A stretch of 64,000 nt of DNA from Microcyclospora pomicola (lineage: Eukaryota > Ascomycota > Dothideomycetes > Capnodiales): NCBI GenBank assembly GCA_002786065.1, contig NHNY01000022.1, forward strand, positions 310,001 to 374,000, written 5' to 3'. The number at the start of each line of letters is the position of its first letter. Position 1 is the stretch's first letter. Both the position numbers and the translations under genes were made by a program. This document shows, piece after piece, positions 44,537 to 56,473 of the stretch. Below the pieces are notes generated by a model. That model worked only from the letters and a program-made list of their open reading frames with translations, ran no database searches and was not told the origin of the DNA.

Positions 44537-45197
44537 GCCGTGAACATTCGTGTGCGAATGGAGAATCAGGAGCAGATCCTGGGCGCATGTGCTCCTTGTT
44601 TTCGTGGTATTCAAAAACAGTAAATGCTGGGTACCTACCCACCTTAGCTATATGCAATATCTGGCGGAGCTGAAAAACGCCTTGCCTCGCTATCGTTGCA
44701 TGCAATGGCTTTGTCTGGCGTTGCTGCACAGCGATGGCTGAGATGGGAGCCAGATACCGAACCAGGAACCTGTCCTGTAGCTACCTACCTTAGCTATGTA
44801 CCTTCGTGTAGTCACACTGATACCGATATTATCACTGCACCCAGCGGTCTCAACATCCGACGTCGTGACTACGTGACCATCCACTTACCCATCTGATGAA
44901 ATTTGGTTCTGCCCATCCACCCTACCTGACCTGTAGCCATCAATACTCGACCAGCCCTTTTTATGCCCGCCCTTATCTATGGCAATGTATCATGTATGTA
45001 CACGCCCTGAACCTGATCGACCGATGCCCTTCCAGCATAGGTGAGGCATGATCTCACGCGCCCCTCCGACCACTGCAATGGACTGGAGTTGAGATCAGGC
45101 TGGCGGGCTCAAGAAACTTGCTTGCATACCTTGTTGGGCAGCGATCGAAGCAATCCTCATACATATTTGTGGGGCGTGCATGTACTTGGGCAGTATA

Positions 45198-45262
45198 TGA
45201 GCTGAACTGGACTGAGCTGAATTGAGCTGAAATGAAGTGCGCGTGGCTGAGCTGAGCTGACT
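45198..45262. repeat. Imperfect GAGCTGA repeats
   Basis: About six variants of GAGCTGA(A/C)TG occur in this 65-bp stretch, separated by a short interruption. It looks like a decayed microsatellite. Confidence 0.6.
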
Positions 45263-45953
45263 TCCATGGTATGTTACCTTATGTACGTATAGAGCTATAT
45301 ACAGTACCGTACCTCGACAGGGATGATGAGGTCCAATGATCCGAAGCCCTCGCTGGGGTCACATAGCTCTAATGATCCTCTCGACACTCGTGTGCACACA
45401 TGCAGGGATGCCAGCTGCACTTCACTGCAGTCCGACTAAAATGCCTACACGTCACGTCACGCTGTTGTGGGATGTACGCACATGCACTTCTGTCTCCTCG
45501 ACCTGAAACATGTATATCCTGATCCATGACCCTCCAGCCTCACCCTCCTCCACCCCCAACAAAGAGAGATGCACCGACGAGCCAGCCTGCTCGTCGACTG
45601 GACATCGTCCCGCTCGCACGCCGCCTACATCATCATCGACTTTGGTGCGGCAGTAGTATACATCTTGTCCTATCGACCTATCGAGGCTATCGTGCCTTGT
45701 TTTTTGCATCGACTTGATTTTACCCGGGCAGCATCTTCGGGCTCTCCTGCTTGGTCCCATCTGCCGGCCGCGTAAGTGACGCACGCCGTGGAACGTCATC
45801 GCTCTCCAACAGACTACTCTAATTACCGGATCACGATGCGATAACAACCCAGCAGCCAATCCGGATGCCGCCAGACGCCGACCTGACGACGCAATGCATC
45901 CAACATAGCCTCGATCATCTGGGCACAGGATCAGGAACAGACGGCAGATGTCT

Positions 45954-45977
45954 CAGCAGCAGCAGCAGCAGCAGCAG
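45954..45977. repeat. CAG trinucleotide tract, 8 copies
   Basis: Eight perfect CAG units in non-coding sequence. No open frame with a start explains it. Confidence 0.95.
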
Positions 45978-46763
45978 TGAGTGGTGATCCTGGCTTGAGA
46001 CCATGAAACCGGATCTATGAAGGAAGAGGTGTGTTGGGCGCGTACCAGGTAGCATGGCATGTCCGCCAGTCGGCTAGATTGTCTTGCTAGCATTCCTCCC
46101 TGACGTCCATGTTTCATGCGGGGATGTCCTCACGAATGAAGCTCTGACCTTGGCACAGACAGACAAGCCTTTGGTCCAGCTATATCCAAGTACCTGACTG
46201 GCATTTGCTCCGTCGATCAGGGTACAGTACGACGCAAAAGCAAGGCGGCTTTGTTCGTGTTGCCTCGATCAGGAGACCAGCAAGCAGCTACCGACTAGCT
46301 ACCTATCCAAAGCGCCCGCCGCGTGGACGTATTTGTATACCGCACGATGCACCGGCAGCGTTATCGATGCCCTCATGGCCCCCCAAAAGCCATCGACCGA
46401 GCTATCGAAGGCTATGCGAGCTGCTGCATGTGCTTCGGTTAGTTATACGGGGCATCACCGGACTGGAATGTTCCAGTCACCAGGCACGCCGGGGCTGTGA
46501 CGCCTGATGGTCGGTTCCATGTGGTTGGATGCTTGTGCCAGGCACGACAACAAAGAGGTAGGTGCTGTAGGCGCCCAAGCACTAACATACTGGCTGCATG
46601 CTTCATCATAAGATAGGCAGGTATGTCATCGCTGGACATCGCCTGCACTTATAGCTTCGTCCTGCCCTACTCTTCCTGCTCACCTCTCTGCATTCCACAT
46701 CTCTCCCAACATATCTCTGATTTGAACACCCTCGACCAATTTCACACATCCCCAACCACAATC

Positions 46764-48223
46764 ATGGCCGCTGCTCGCGCTGCTACCAACCGCGTGGCTC
46801 TGCACCGCAACCCCAAGTACAAGAAGGATGGATTGAAGTCGTACGGATACCTCCTCCGCAAGTGTAAGGATCCGTGTGAAACGATCAGAGCTCACTACAG
46901 GATCAAGCTGACACATGAGCAGACAACATCACGCCCACCATGGAGGGCCCATTCTCATTTTCCGACGAGACCATCGATGCCCCCTTGTCGCCACTCCAAA
47001 AGATCATGAAGCACATCCGCAAACAGCCCGCGGCATCCTCGCCCTCCCAGCACCGTCTGGTCAAGAAGCACCACCATCAGGGATCGACTGGACAAGCAAC
47101 TCCCAGCCAAGTCGGCGCCGAGGACATCCAGAACGACTCTCTTTACCTTGCTGAGGTCAGCATCGGTACGCCCGCCCAGACCCTTCGCCTGGACTTTGAC
47201 ACCGGCTCGGCCGATCTGTGGGTCTGGTCGACCAAGTTGAGCTCGTCGCTCCAGACTTCCGGCAAAGCCGCTGGCCATACCATCTTTGATCCCACCAAGA
47301 GCAGCACATTCGAGACCTCGAGCGGCGAGAAGTGGCAGATCTCCTATGGTGATGGATCGACTGCTTCCGGCACCGTCGGTACCGACACCATCTCACTTGG
47401 CAGCACCGTGATCAAGAGCCAAGCCATCGAGCTTGCCTCCACGTTGAGCGCGCAGTTCCAACAAGGTGAGGGTGACGGTCTGCTTGGCCTCGCCTTCGAC
47501 AACATCAACACCGTCACTCCCAAGTCCGTCAAGACGCCTGTTGACAACCTCACCGGGTCCAAGGTCTTCACCGCATACTTGGGATCGTGGCGTGATGCCG
47601 ACGAGGCGGACAAGGGCGAGTCTTTCTACACTTTCGGCGGCATCGACGAGGCAATTGTCGGCTCCAAGACCATTCTGTACACTCCCGTGGACAGCTCCAA
47701 TGGCTTCTGGGAGTACCCCTCCACCAAGTCCATCGTCAACGGCACCACTGTGCAAGTCACTGGTACCGCCATCGCTGGTCAGTCACTTTCATCCCTTTCC
47801 CCCACCCACACCCATCAACTAACTCTCTTCTCAGACACCGGCACTACCCTTGCTCTCCTCGACGACGCAACCGTCAAGGCCGTCTACGCCGCCATCCCCG
47901 GCTCCACCTACGACAGCACCCAGCAAGGCTACGTGTACCCTTCCAGCACCACCGTCGACCAGCTGCCCGTCGTCCAGCTCGCGATCGGCGACAACCTCGT
48001 CACGCTCGCCAAGGAAGACCTCGGCTTCGCCGACGCCGGCAACGGCAACGTTTACGGCAGCATCCAGTCGCGTGGTAACATGACGCAGAGCATCATGGGC
48101 GACGCCGTGCTCAAGAGCATCTACGCCATCTTCGACGGCGAGCAGAAGCGCTTCGGCTTCGTGCAGCGCGACGAGAAGACGCAGAACATCTCGGTGCCGC
48201 CGTCCGAGGGTGCTTCTTCGTAG
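46764..48223 (+). CDS. Pepsin-like aspartic protease (A1 family)
   Basis: Exons 46764-46863, 46923-47777 and 47835-48223, 447 aa. The two catalytic motifs are DFDTGSADLW and DTGTTLALL; the second is rebuilt across intron 2. The flap Tyr lies in ISYGDGSTASG. The N terminus (MAAARAATNRVALHRNPKYK) is basic and lacks a hydrophobic signal peptide; a propeptide-like region with KKHHHQG precedes the mature start. Most fungal A1 proteases are secreted, so this one may use another route, act inside the cell, or have an upstream signal exon that I could not find. Codon use is strongly biased to C and G, which suggests high expression. Confidence 0.93.
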
Positions 48224-49220
48224 AGGCTTGATGTTGTGGTGTACCCCACGATGGGAGAGAAATGATGATGGAAATGATGGACAGGCTGATATCCCCTAGA
48301 ACGATGCGTGATGAATGAGCTAGAATGCAAGGGACCTTGAATTGTCTTCGAAAAGGCAGTCACGTACTGATGGAAGCAGAAATGAAATAGCTGTTATGAT
48401 CATGAAAAATCCAATACCCCTACTTAATACTTCCCTACCAACTTTCCCACCGACCTATCTATTGAGCTCAAGCCACTTTGGCTACAGTATTATCTACCTA
48501 TACTGATCGAAGAGTACATCTTATCTGAACAGTGTCGACGATATTCTACGAGGTAATGCCAGGTCAGGTAGTCTCCATTCCTTCGAGCCTACCCACCTAA
48601 CTAATCTAGAGCTTTTACCTAATAAGAAACGCTTAGCTAACTTACGGTACGCTTCGCTGACACGCTCAGCGTGCATAGAAGGTGACTTGACTAAGGTACG
48701 GTATGCCGATTCTTGATTAACCCGTCGAGATAAGTGAGTATATGCATGTCTAGTAGATCTGGAAGGTCTAAGTAGATCTGCATAGTTTGCTCGAGTCTCA
48801 AATCTCAAGTCTCAAGTCGACGATGGAGACGGTGGACATAAATCACAGACCACATCGCGAAGGGGAGTGAGGAGGGAAGAAAGGGGACTTCCCGTCCGAG
48901 GCGTGGCGCTGCACTGCACTGCATTATACTCTGGTTCGAGTAAAGATGTTCTAAGAATGAGATGAAGGGAGAAGAGAAGCGGGACGGGGAGGATGGATTT
49001 TGCGTTTTGTTTCGTGAACGTGAACGGGGACATGATCGTGAACAGGAGTTACGTGGAAGAGATGACTAGGGGGGAACAGCTAGTGATGATCGGGAAGAAT
49101 GTGTATGAGTCTGGCTGCCTGTTGATCAGAATAATAATAACTGTCGATTCTGGTAACAAGAGAAGCTCTGTGATGGAAGTGGCGGGATATGGGTCTTGCG
49201 TTTCTGCACTCTCCACCCCA
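48224..49220. other. Intergenic 3'-to-3' region
   Basis: About 1 kb between convergent stops. TACC and TTACGGTACG words occur at 48580-48660. No supported gene. Confidence 0.4.
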
Positions 49221-50552
49221 TCAATCCTCCAGCACGACGGGCAGACTCTCAAACACCACGTCGTTATTCTCGTAATGCTCCAGGAAACCTCCCTGCAGCA
49301 GGCGCTTCAACGCGTTCAGCCGATGCAGTTTCCACCACGCGTCGATGGTCATCTTGCCGCCGCCGTGCACCGCCACCTTCAACCGCGAGCCGTATTCCCT
49401 CCCTTCATCATCCAGGGCCGTGCTGTACCGCGGCCCGCGCGTCGGCTTCTCCACCGTCGTCAGGACGTCGGCGAACGCTTGGTGCAGACTTTTCTTGTCT
49501 TTCTTCGACAGCCGTTTCGACGAGGCTTTGGCGAGGCTCTCGAGCAGTTGCGTGAGCTGGTTGAGGCGCCGGTAGACGGTGTATCGTTTGACCATGGCGG
49601 GACCGTCGGGACCGGCTTTTTCTATGTTCTCGTCGTCGGAGTTGAGCTCATCGTCTGACTCCGCCTCTGTGTAGCTTTTCTCGAACAGCAGGGCGATGTT
49701 CTCGCCGGCGGCGATCTGGACTTCCACGTCGCTGCTCTCAAGCTGGTCTACGAACGTGTCCATGGCGACTTCTGTCGAAGCCTCCACGTCGTCTAGCTGC
49801 GTGGCAAGGAAGCCCCATTCTTCGAGTGCGGCGGTGACGAGCTCAGCATCGTTGACCTCGCCGACTGATTCGCCATCAGTCGTGACAATGTCCAGGAACA
49901 AGTCCATAACATCTTCCACCTCTTTGTCAGCCGCACCTCCATAAAAGGTCGCAACACTCAAAGCATGAACCGCCGCAATTTTGGCCTGCGGGTGGGTGGC
50001 ATCTGACATGGCATTCTTGATGGTGCCCGCCACCGAATCGTAGATGGTCTCCTCCGGCTCCGTGATCAAAATCAGCGCCAGGGCTTTAAGCGCCAGCACC
50101 ACCTCCTTCTCCGTCTGCCCGCCCTTCACGCTCTTGCACAACATCGGCAACAGCTCATCGATCCGCGGCTTGATTTCATCCCTTGCGTAATGCCGGCTCA
50201 AGATCAACACTAAACCAGTGAGACTCTCGGCGCGGCCTTCGGCGGAGCTCCTCTTCCGATCACAGATGGCGTCAATCACATCTTCCAGCGCCGGGATCCA
50301 GGTCTCGGGTCCTGCATCGTCAGTAGGGGAGGACTCGAGCAATGCATCGATGCTGCCGGTCCCCCACTGCGGTCCGTCGCGATACTCGCTTTCGTCGTCG
50401 GACGTGTTCGCGCTGGAGAGTCGCGACCCTCGCGGTGAAGACACCGCCGAGCCTGCTCGACTGCTCGAAGGCGTCGCCTGTTTGGAGCGCGCCTTGCGGG
50501 ATGTGGTCTTGTCGCTCTCAAGAGCCTGCTTGAGGAGGTTTCGTTCACGCAT
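49221..50552 (-). CDS. Interferon-related developmental regulator (IFRD) family protein
   Basis: Intronless, 443 aa. A Ser/Lys-rich start (about 1-60) precedes an armadillo-like helical IFRD domain (about 60-330), with WIPALEDVIDAICDRKRSS and GENIALLFEKSY. The C-terminal IFRD module has GGGKMTIDAWWKLHRLNAL and GFLEHYENN. Animal IFRD1/2 are transcription coregulators, and IFRD2-type proteins bind inactive ribosomes. The role of the fungal member is not established, but the family fit is clear. An acidic insertion (ESDDELNSDDEN) interrupts the helical part. It sits downstream of the chitin synthase on the same strand. Confidence 0.9.
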   Translation of the reverse strand: MRERNLLKQALESDKTTSRKARSKQATPSSSRAGSAVSSPRGSRLSSANTSDDESEYRDGPQWGTGSIDALLESSPTDDAGPETWIPALEDVIDAICDRKRSSAEGRAESLTGLVLILSRHYARDEIKPRIDELLPMLCKSVKGGQTEKEVVLALKALALILITEPEETIYDSVAGTIKNAMSDATHPQAKIAAVHALSVATFYGGAADKEVEDVMDLFLDIVTTDGESVGEVNDAELVTAALEEWGFLATQLDDVEASTEVAMDTFVDQLESSDVEVQIAAGENIALLFEKSYTEAESDDELNSDDENIEKAGPDGPAMVKRYTVYRRLNQLTQLLESLAKASSKRLSKKDKKSLHQAFADVLTTVEKPTRGPRYSTALDDEGREYGSRLKVAVHGGGKMTIDAWWKLHRLNALKRLLQGGFLEHYENNDVVFESLPVVLED

Positions 50553-51518
50553 GTTGGTGATCGTCGTGAGGAGCTATTTATGGAAGTGATTACGTGTGGA
50601 TTATTTGTCGCGCAGGTCCCTGCTGTTTCAAGGCTACTGTATAGGTGGATGAGAAAAGTCGTGCGGAGACAGATACGTAGGACGATGCTGTCGTGATAGC
50701 ATTCTCAGTCCCTGGTGGACGGTCCGTCGAGTAGGCGGGGGTGTAGGTGGTGTGAGGCAAGGAAACATGCAAAGGTCGGTGAGTCAAAGTGAAGTCGAGT
50801 AGATGCACTGGCAGTAAGAGCGGTGACACGACCAAGGCAGTACATGCATGTTTGTACAGTATTGCGTTGTCGCGGCGGGCAGAACCGGGCCACCCCACCT
50901 TCAGTCCACGTCGGCTGAATGAGTCGTGATGACGCAGCAAACCGGCCTCCATCACCTCGCGCCGTTGTCTTTCCCGAAGAGGCATGGACGAGGATTCATC
51001 CGTCCACCTCTCGGCTTCCCCGCCAGACTTGGTCTATGCCAGCGTCAGCTCTTTCGAGTCTACGACCATCGTCAATGAGAATGCAAGCAGTCATGAGGGG
51101 GTGTCTAGTCGATAAGAGGATGGCCTCGTTTCTTTCTACTGAGAAAAGGAATGAGAATAGACAGAGTGGGAGAGCGAGAGGGACAGAGGGTATGTCATAT
51201 GCACATCCAGACAAGGAAATCGTACAATGACAGTACAGTGACAATACAGTACAGTGTACAACAAGAGGAAAGGGGGTATTCAAGTTCTCCAGGTGCCAGA
51301 TGCCGCCTTCGTTCGCCGGACCTTTTTTCCTCTCCTCCATCTTCTCACTCTCCATTCTTGCACACCAAGATGGTTTTGCAGCCTGATCAAACATCAGAAA
51401 CAAGCACGCCGAAACTTTCGCCAATGAGAGAGCAATTCAATTGCTTCATGTCAAGTCAATGCAACAAAAACAAAAACATAAGACAGCGGTTCACTGGATC
51501 GTCCCAAGTAAGCAGCAT
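50553..51518. other. Intergenic region between the chitin synthase and IFRD genes
   Basis: About 1 kb between minus-strand genes. No supported gene; open frames are short. Confidence 0.4.
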
Positions 51519-54396
51519 CTACCGCCTCGCGAAACAGCACAACAGCCCACTGCGGCCCAAGAACCATAGACAGCCGATGAAGCGGATAAGCGACAAACCC
51601 GCAGTGGCCCAGAGCAACGCACGGAAGAAGCCCGCGGTACGCGTGTTGGCCTTGTCGGTGAAGCCGAACTTGTCAATGTTGTCGCTGGTGATGGCGATGG
51701 CAAGAAGAGCGTTGGAGAAGATCCACAGCGTGACGAGACGCGTGCGGAAGGATTTGTACGAGTCCTCGAGTGTCTTCTTGTTGCTCTCCTTGGGTGGGAT
51801 GTAAGGGGCCAGGGCGCGCTTCACCGTCGCTTCGAACTGCTCATCAATATGCGCTTGAGGTAGGTCGAGTTCTTCAATCACCGTGGCTTTGCCGTCGGAG
51901 GCTTTCTGCGTTTGCACGGACGGGAGAGCGTCAGCTTTGTCCGAACCCTTGGTACCCCAGGAGACATCGTGCCAGTTGCTGAAGGCGTACACCATCAGAA
52001 TATTGATGTAGGACGTCGCCATGAGCAGATACTGTGGGAAGGAGGTGAACATGTGCCATGGGTCGAAGTAAAGGAACGAGGCCACGAAGTAGAGGCCGAA
52101 TGTCGCCGCCAGAGCGATGACAATGATACCAGGACCACTGGAGCCGAAGAATGATTTCAAGAACGCGTCGGCGCCGTCTTGAGTATCAATATCTGCATAC
52201 GTGGCTTTCGACGTGAACGCTCGGACGACGAGATAAATCGAGTCCACGATGATGTAGAGCTGGATGAGGGCGAAGACGACAAAGGAGGTGATGTACGACC
52301 ATCTACTACCCTTCGGTCTGTTTCCGAGGGCCAAGATGAATTGCAGTAGCAGGAAGGCCACGTAGATATACTTGATGATGGTGTTGAAGATGGGCGTTGC
52401 CGTGTTGCCGAAGGGGAATGCCCGGTTGTTGTTGCCGGTCGTTGGCGTACCGACGAGATCGATGATGACAACAGTGGTGAGGTAGTATGAGGCTGCGATT
52501 TGTCAACAGATGAGACCTCAACGAACAGCATGATCAGACTTACCCAGAGAAAACCAAGTCAGGATGACCGTGATGATATTGTAGAGCAATTGAAAGTGGA
52601 ACACGACCATTCGAATGATGTTGTGTCCCGAGCGGTACATCCGTCCGAAATGCATCAGCGAGTACAAGGTAGCGGCAAAAGATCCGTTGAGCCAGCGTCG
52701 GCGTTGTCCGATGAATTCAGGAGCACGATCTGGCACATCCGTCTCACCTTTCGCCGCCTTGACATAAGTCAGATGCCATTTGCTGCCAGCTTTGGCCACC
52801 AGCTCGAAACACAGGATACGATCCTCGGCCAGAAACATGTTCTTCTTGAAGATGTTCATTCCCTCGATACCCTTCGCACCGAGCTGCTTTGAAAGCGTGT
52901 GATCACCGTGAAAATACTGCTCGAGAGGTCGTCCCATGATCGCGCGGAAACGATATGCCGAAAAAGCACCAGGCAACACCGTCACGTATCCGAAGGAGGA
53001 TTCCAGCGGTTTGTCCAGGATGTTGGAGATCTTGTATTCGAAATTTTGGATGGCCACAAGAGGGTTGAGTAGATTCCGCCAACCTCTACCAAGCAATGCG
53101 GTGATTTCACCACAAGCTCCTCCCAGATCTTTATCGTTGTAGAAAGCCTCCCAGAGAGCGAGCAATGATTTGTGGCCCGGCTTTGTTCCGGCGTCCAGCA
53201 GAATACAAACTTCCGGGTTGAGGATACGGCCGAATGCAGTGAACAGCCATCTGTGCGAGTTGATCTTCTTGCTGTTCTTTTGCTTCAAGCAGAACATCAT
53301 CTGCACCGGCGGGAGCGTTGTGGGGCCATCATCCATCGGCCTGATGAGCACCTGATTCGGCGTGACGGACAATTGTGTGGTGTACTCGAAGATGTGGGCC
53401 ACGGTCTCTTTGCCGTCAATATCCTTCTTCATGATGCCATCCTGATAGACACCGATTGTCGCCAGCAGATCTAAAGTCCCCTTATCGCACGGATCGATAC
53501 CGTCAAACACCAGACACACCACAATCTTCTGCCATGCTGGTCCGCCTTTGTTCCAGAATTCCGACTTTTTGATGTTGACAATGTCTCGAATGTTCTGCAT
53601 CACACCGTGTAACGTGCGTGCGGTCAAGATCTTGTCTTCGTTGTAGTATGTCACAGCAATCAACAATTCGGTGTGTCGGTTGTACATGGCTGGTCGGAGA
53701 TTGTATCCGTTCTTCAGGGTGAAATCGAAGGGATCGCAGGTCGCTGCAGTGTATCGCAGGTGGGTGAACTCTTCGCTGCCGCTTTCCAGGTCATTCTTGT
53801 ACTTCGGCTGCACTGCGTTTTGGATCGCAGACGGCACCGGATAATCTGCGCTCAACACAGCACCCTGCACAAGCTTCACCTTACGGGTCGCGTTTCTCTG
53901 AAGACCTTTGGACGCTGCAGGCCCACCAGGGACCTGTCGCTGTTGCCATGCTTCGGTGTTGGGCGTCACACTCCTTTCGTATGGGCTCGGTGCGCGGTCT
54001 TTCTCGCCATATCCCGGATCGGTGAGGGTGTGACCATAGCCCGCGCCGGGCTCGTCGTAGCCGTGATATGGCTGATGCCCACCCGTTCCTGTATACGACT
54101 CTTCCAGGTTGTATCCAGATGGCTCGTGAATGCCTGGTGTGCTGGCATGGCTGGCAGGCTCGTCAAAGGGACCTTGGAACGGACCAGCAGGGTTGAGTAG
54201 CGAGCGTTGTGCTTCGTCTTCATCACTGTGATGAGAGGGGGGTCCTCGATATTGTTGCTGTGCGCGCGATCAGTCTCCCGTGGACCCTCGACTTCGTTCC
54301 GTTCATGACGGTAGCTGTGCTCACCTGCCCACCATGCATGTTTTGCATGTTGTGGTCGTTACCACCGCCATATCCTCCACCACCTTGGTAAGCCAT
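51519..54396 (-). CDS. Chitin synthase, probably class III
   Basis: Exons 54396-54325, 54257-52544 and 52492-51519, 919 aa. A Gly- and Tyr-rich disordered N terminus ([16 protein letters not shown]) leads into the chitin-synthase N domain ([24 protein letters not shown]). Catalytic motifs are [18 protein letters not shown] and [10 protein letters not shown], then about seven membrane spans. [22 protein letters not shown] after QRRRW favours class III (ChsB/ChsG type of Aspergillus, needed for hyphal tip growth), though class I and II cannot be fully excluded by eye. The enzyme makes chitin from UDP-GlcNAc at the plasma membrane. The first exon is only 72 nt. Confidence 0.95.
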
Positions 54397-55360
54397 GCTG
54401 GATCAAGGCTTGCCGTGTACTCGGAAACGTTGATGCTTTTCAAAACTTCCAAACGAATGGCACTACCTGCGCACAACTCGTGTATGAAGGTTCTTCGCTG
54501 AGCACTGTCTCGAGCTCGTGGCCGTAGGAATGCTAAAGCGTATATGCGCAGGCCGGGGAGCGAAGGGCTGTGCAGCTCACAACGGCGGCTAGAGGAGGTA
54601 GGTTCTGCGCGATTGTTGTACGGTAGGAAGGGGAGTTGGAGGGGGAAGATAGTGGGAGGATGGGTGCATGAATGAACGAAGGGATTCAGTGGTGGACGGT
54701 GAAGGAGGACAAGGCCCCTAAAGTACAGGTCGGCAGCACTTGGCGTAGTTCTGGCGCAGGTGATGGGCGTTTGGTCAGGGTCTGGCGTGGGTTTGAGATG
54801 CGATTCGAAGATGGACAACGCGACTGGACTAGCCGGCGTTTCAGCTTGGGCCCCTACCACATTACGTATGCGTCGAGCAGGAGAAGCACCAGAAGAACAT
54901 GAACAAGGGGAACATTCACTCCACCTCTCACCTCAGTTCGAACACGCCTCATCTGCAATTCTTGGTATCGACAATATCTTGATAACCACTCTTGCATCGT
55001 CATCTCAACTCATGTTCAGACCATCTCGTATCCTGCCAGCCTTCGTGTAGGATCAACGCTACATCACTGATCCCAAAGATAACATTTCTTGTGCATTCGC
55101 CCTCGTTGGTCTGTCCGCGCTTGCGCCACTCCTGCTGATCACTTTTCGTTAGCCGATCGAGGTTGCATACATGGCCACCTATGGAATACAGCTGTGTCGG
55201 GACTGTTCGTGAGTGGCACGGCATTCTTGTCCCGGTGACCGCGAATAGTGCGTCCTAGTACTGCCTATTTGCTGTTCAGTGCGCTCACCGAGAAGGAAGC
55301 TGTGTACTGTTGTAGCCACGCACAGCACTTGATTACAGTACAAGACGACAGTCCAACAAA
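54397..55360. other. Divergent promoter region before the chitin synthase and the APH-type kinase
   Basis: About 1 kb between divergent starts. No gene or repeat is supported. Confidence 0.4.
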
Positions 55361-56158
55361 ATGAGCCCCTCTTTGCGCATTGTCAGCGCAAGTGAGTGGG
55401 AATCTGCCCAGACTATGTCTCCAGACCACGTCCCTAATGTGTTCAAGATTGATGAGACCGCCGTCGCAAAGACAGGCCTCGACGAAGGGCAGGCCAAATC
55501 AGAAGTAGCTGCCATGGAGCTGGCTCGTGCTTCGACCACTATTCCCATACCCAAAGTATACAACTGCTATCAGGTCGAATCCACGCAGAGATGGTGTATT
55601 TTGATGGAGTTTGTAGAAGGCGAAGTGCTCCAAGAAGCTTGGGGCAAGGCCAACACTGAGTTCAAGACCAACATCATCAAGCAAGTCAAAGGCTACATGG
55701 ACGAGCTGCGTTCTATGAAAGGATCAGTCATCGGCACTGTAGATGGTGGGCAATGTCGAGACCAGTTTTTCGAGGACCAATCTGAACCCTACGGTCCCTT
55801 TGCCGCCGTGTCTGACTTCCACGACGCCTTGATCGAAGTCATCAGGAATACGCAGAACAACGCCTGGGTAGAGATGGTCGCAGGTTTTATAAAGAACCTC
55901 TCGACGCACGACATTGTCTTAACCCACTCAGACCTGGCACCTCGCAATATCATCGTGCGAGATGGTCGTGTCGTTGCGATTCTCGATTGGGAGCTGGCAG
56001 GCTACTACCCTGCCTACTGGGAATATGTCAAGGCCTACTACCTCCCAGCATGGGAAAGCGGGTGGATACAGGAACGTGCACCGGATCAAATCCTGGAATC
56101 TTTCCCAATAGAGCATGCTGTATTGGCACATGCTATCAGCATTATTACGGCCTGGTAA
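55361..56158 (+). CDS. Aminoglycoside-phosphotransferase-like (APH/choline kinase fold) protein
   Basis: Intronless, 265 aa. The ATP Lys37 (AVAKTG) and the hinge ILMEFVEGE are followed by the catalytic loop HSDLAPRN (189-196) and the metal Asp209 in AILDWE. This is the APH fold seen in a large expanded family of filamentous fungi that phosphorylates small molecules of mostly unknown identity. The active residues are intact. Length is slightly short for the family (270-320), consistent with a compact N lobe. The neighbouring chitin synthase is divergent and gives no functional clue. Confidence 0.85.
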   Translation: MSPSLRIVSASEWESAQTMSPDHVPNVFKIDETAVAKTGLDEGQAKSEVAAMELARASTTIPIPKVYNCYQVESTQRWCILMEFVEGEVLQEAWGKANTEFKTNIIKQVKGYMDELRSMKGSVIGTVDGGQCRDQFFEDQSEPYGPFAAVSDFHDALIEVIRNTQNNAWVEMVAGFIKNLSTHDIVLTHSDLAPRNIIVRDGRVVAILDWELAGYYPAYWEYVKAYYLPAWESGWIQERAPDQILESFPIEHAVLAHAISIITAW

Positions 56159-56473
56159 ATGATGAGCGTGTGGATCACTTTGCAGTCCATCGTACAGTTA
56201 ATTCTCTCTTGGTGCTACTCCCAAACGCCACTGAAATCCGTCAAACTTGCAACCAAGACTTGAACAAACGATCCAATCCACAATCACACTACTCCCCAGC
56301 AAATTCAGCAGACAGAACCACAGGCCGCCAGCAGTATCTCCAGGACTGGTCAGGGGCCCACTCGTACCTTCGAGACGACATCATCAGAATGTCTTCAATT
56401 TTGGCATGCCATCATTCGCAGCTCATGCGTCGAGTTTTTGTGCTGTTTGACAAAACCTGGTGATTGTGCTGCA
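56159..56473. other. Short 3'-to-3' intergenic stretch
   Basis: About 0.3 kb between convergent genes. Nothing recognisable. Confidence 0.4.

Larger units (their letters stand above)
44537..46763. other. Gene-poor region with simple repeats
   Basis: About 2.2 kb without a supported gene between two plus-strand genes. It holds several TACCTACCTTAG-like words (44630-44650, 44778-44803), a GAGCTGA cluster and a CAG tract. Open frames are short and uneven. Confidence 0.5.

Noticed and set aside
29433-54396. Possible cell-wall gene cluster (GT2 to chitin synthase)
   Set aside because: Unrelated housekeeping genes separate them; proximity seems accidental.
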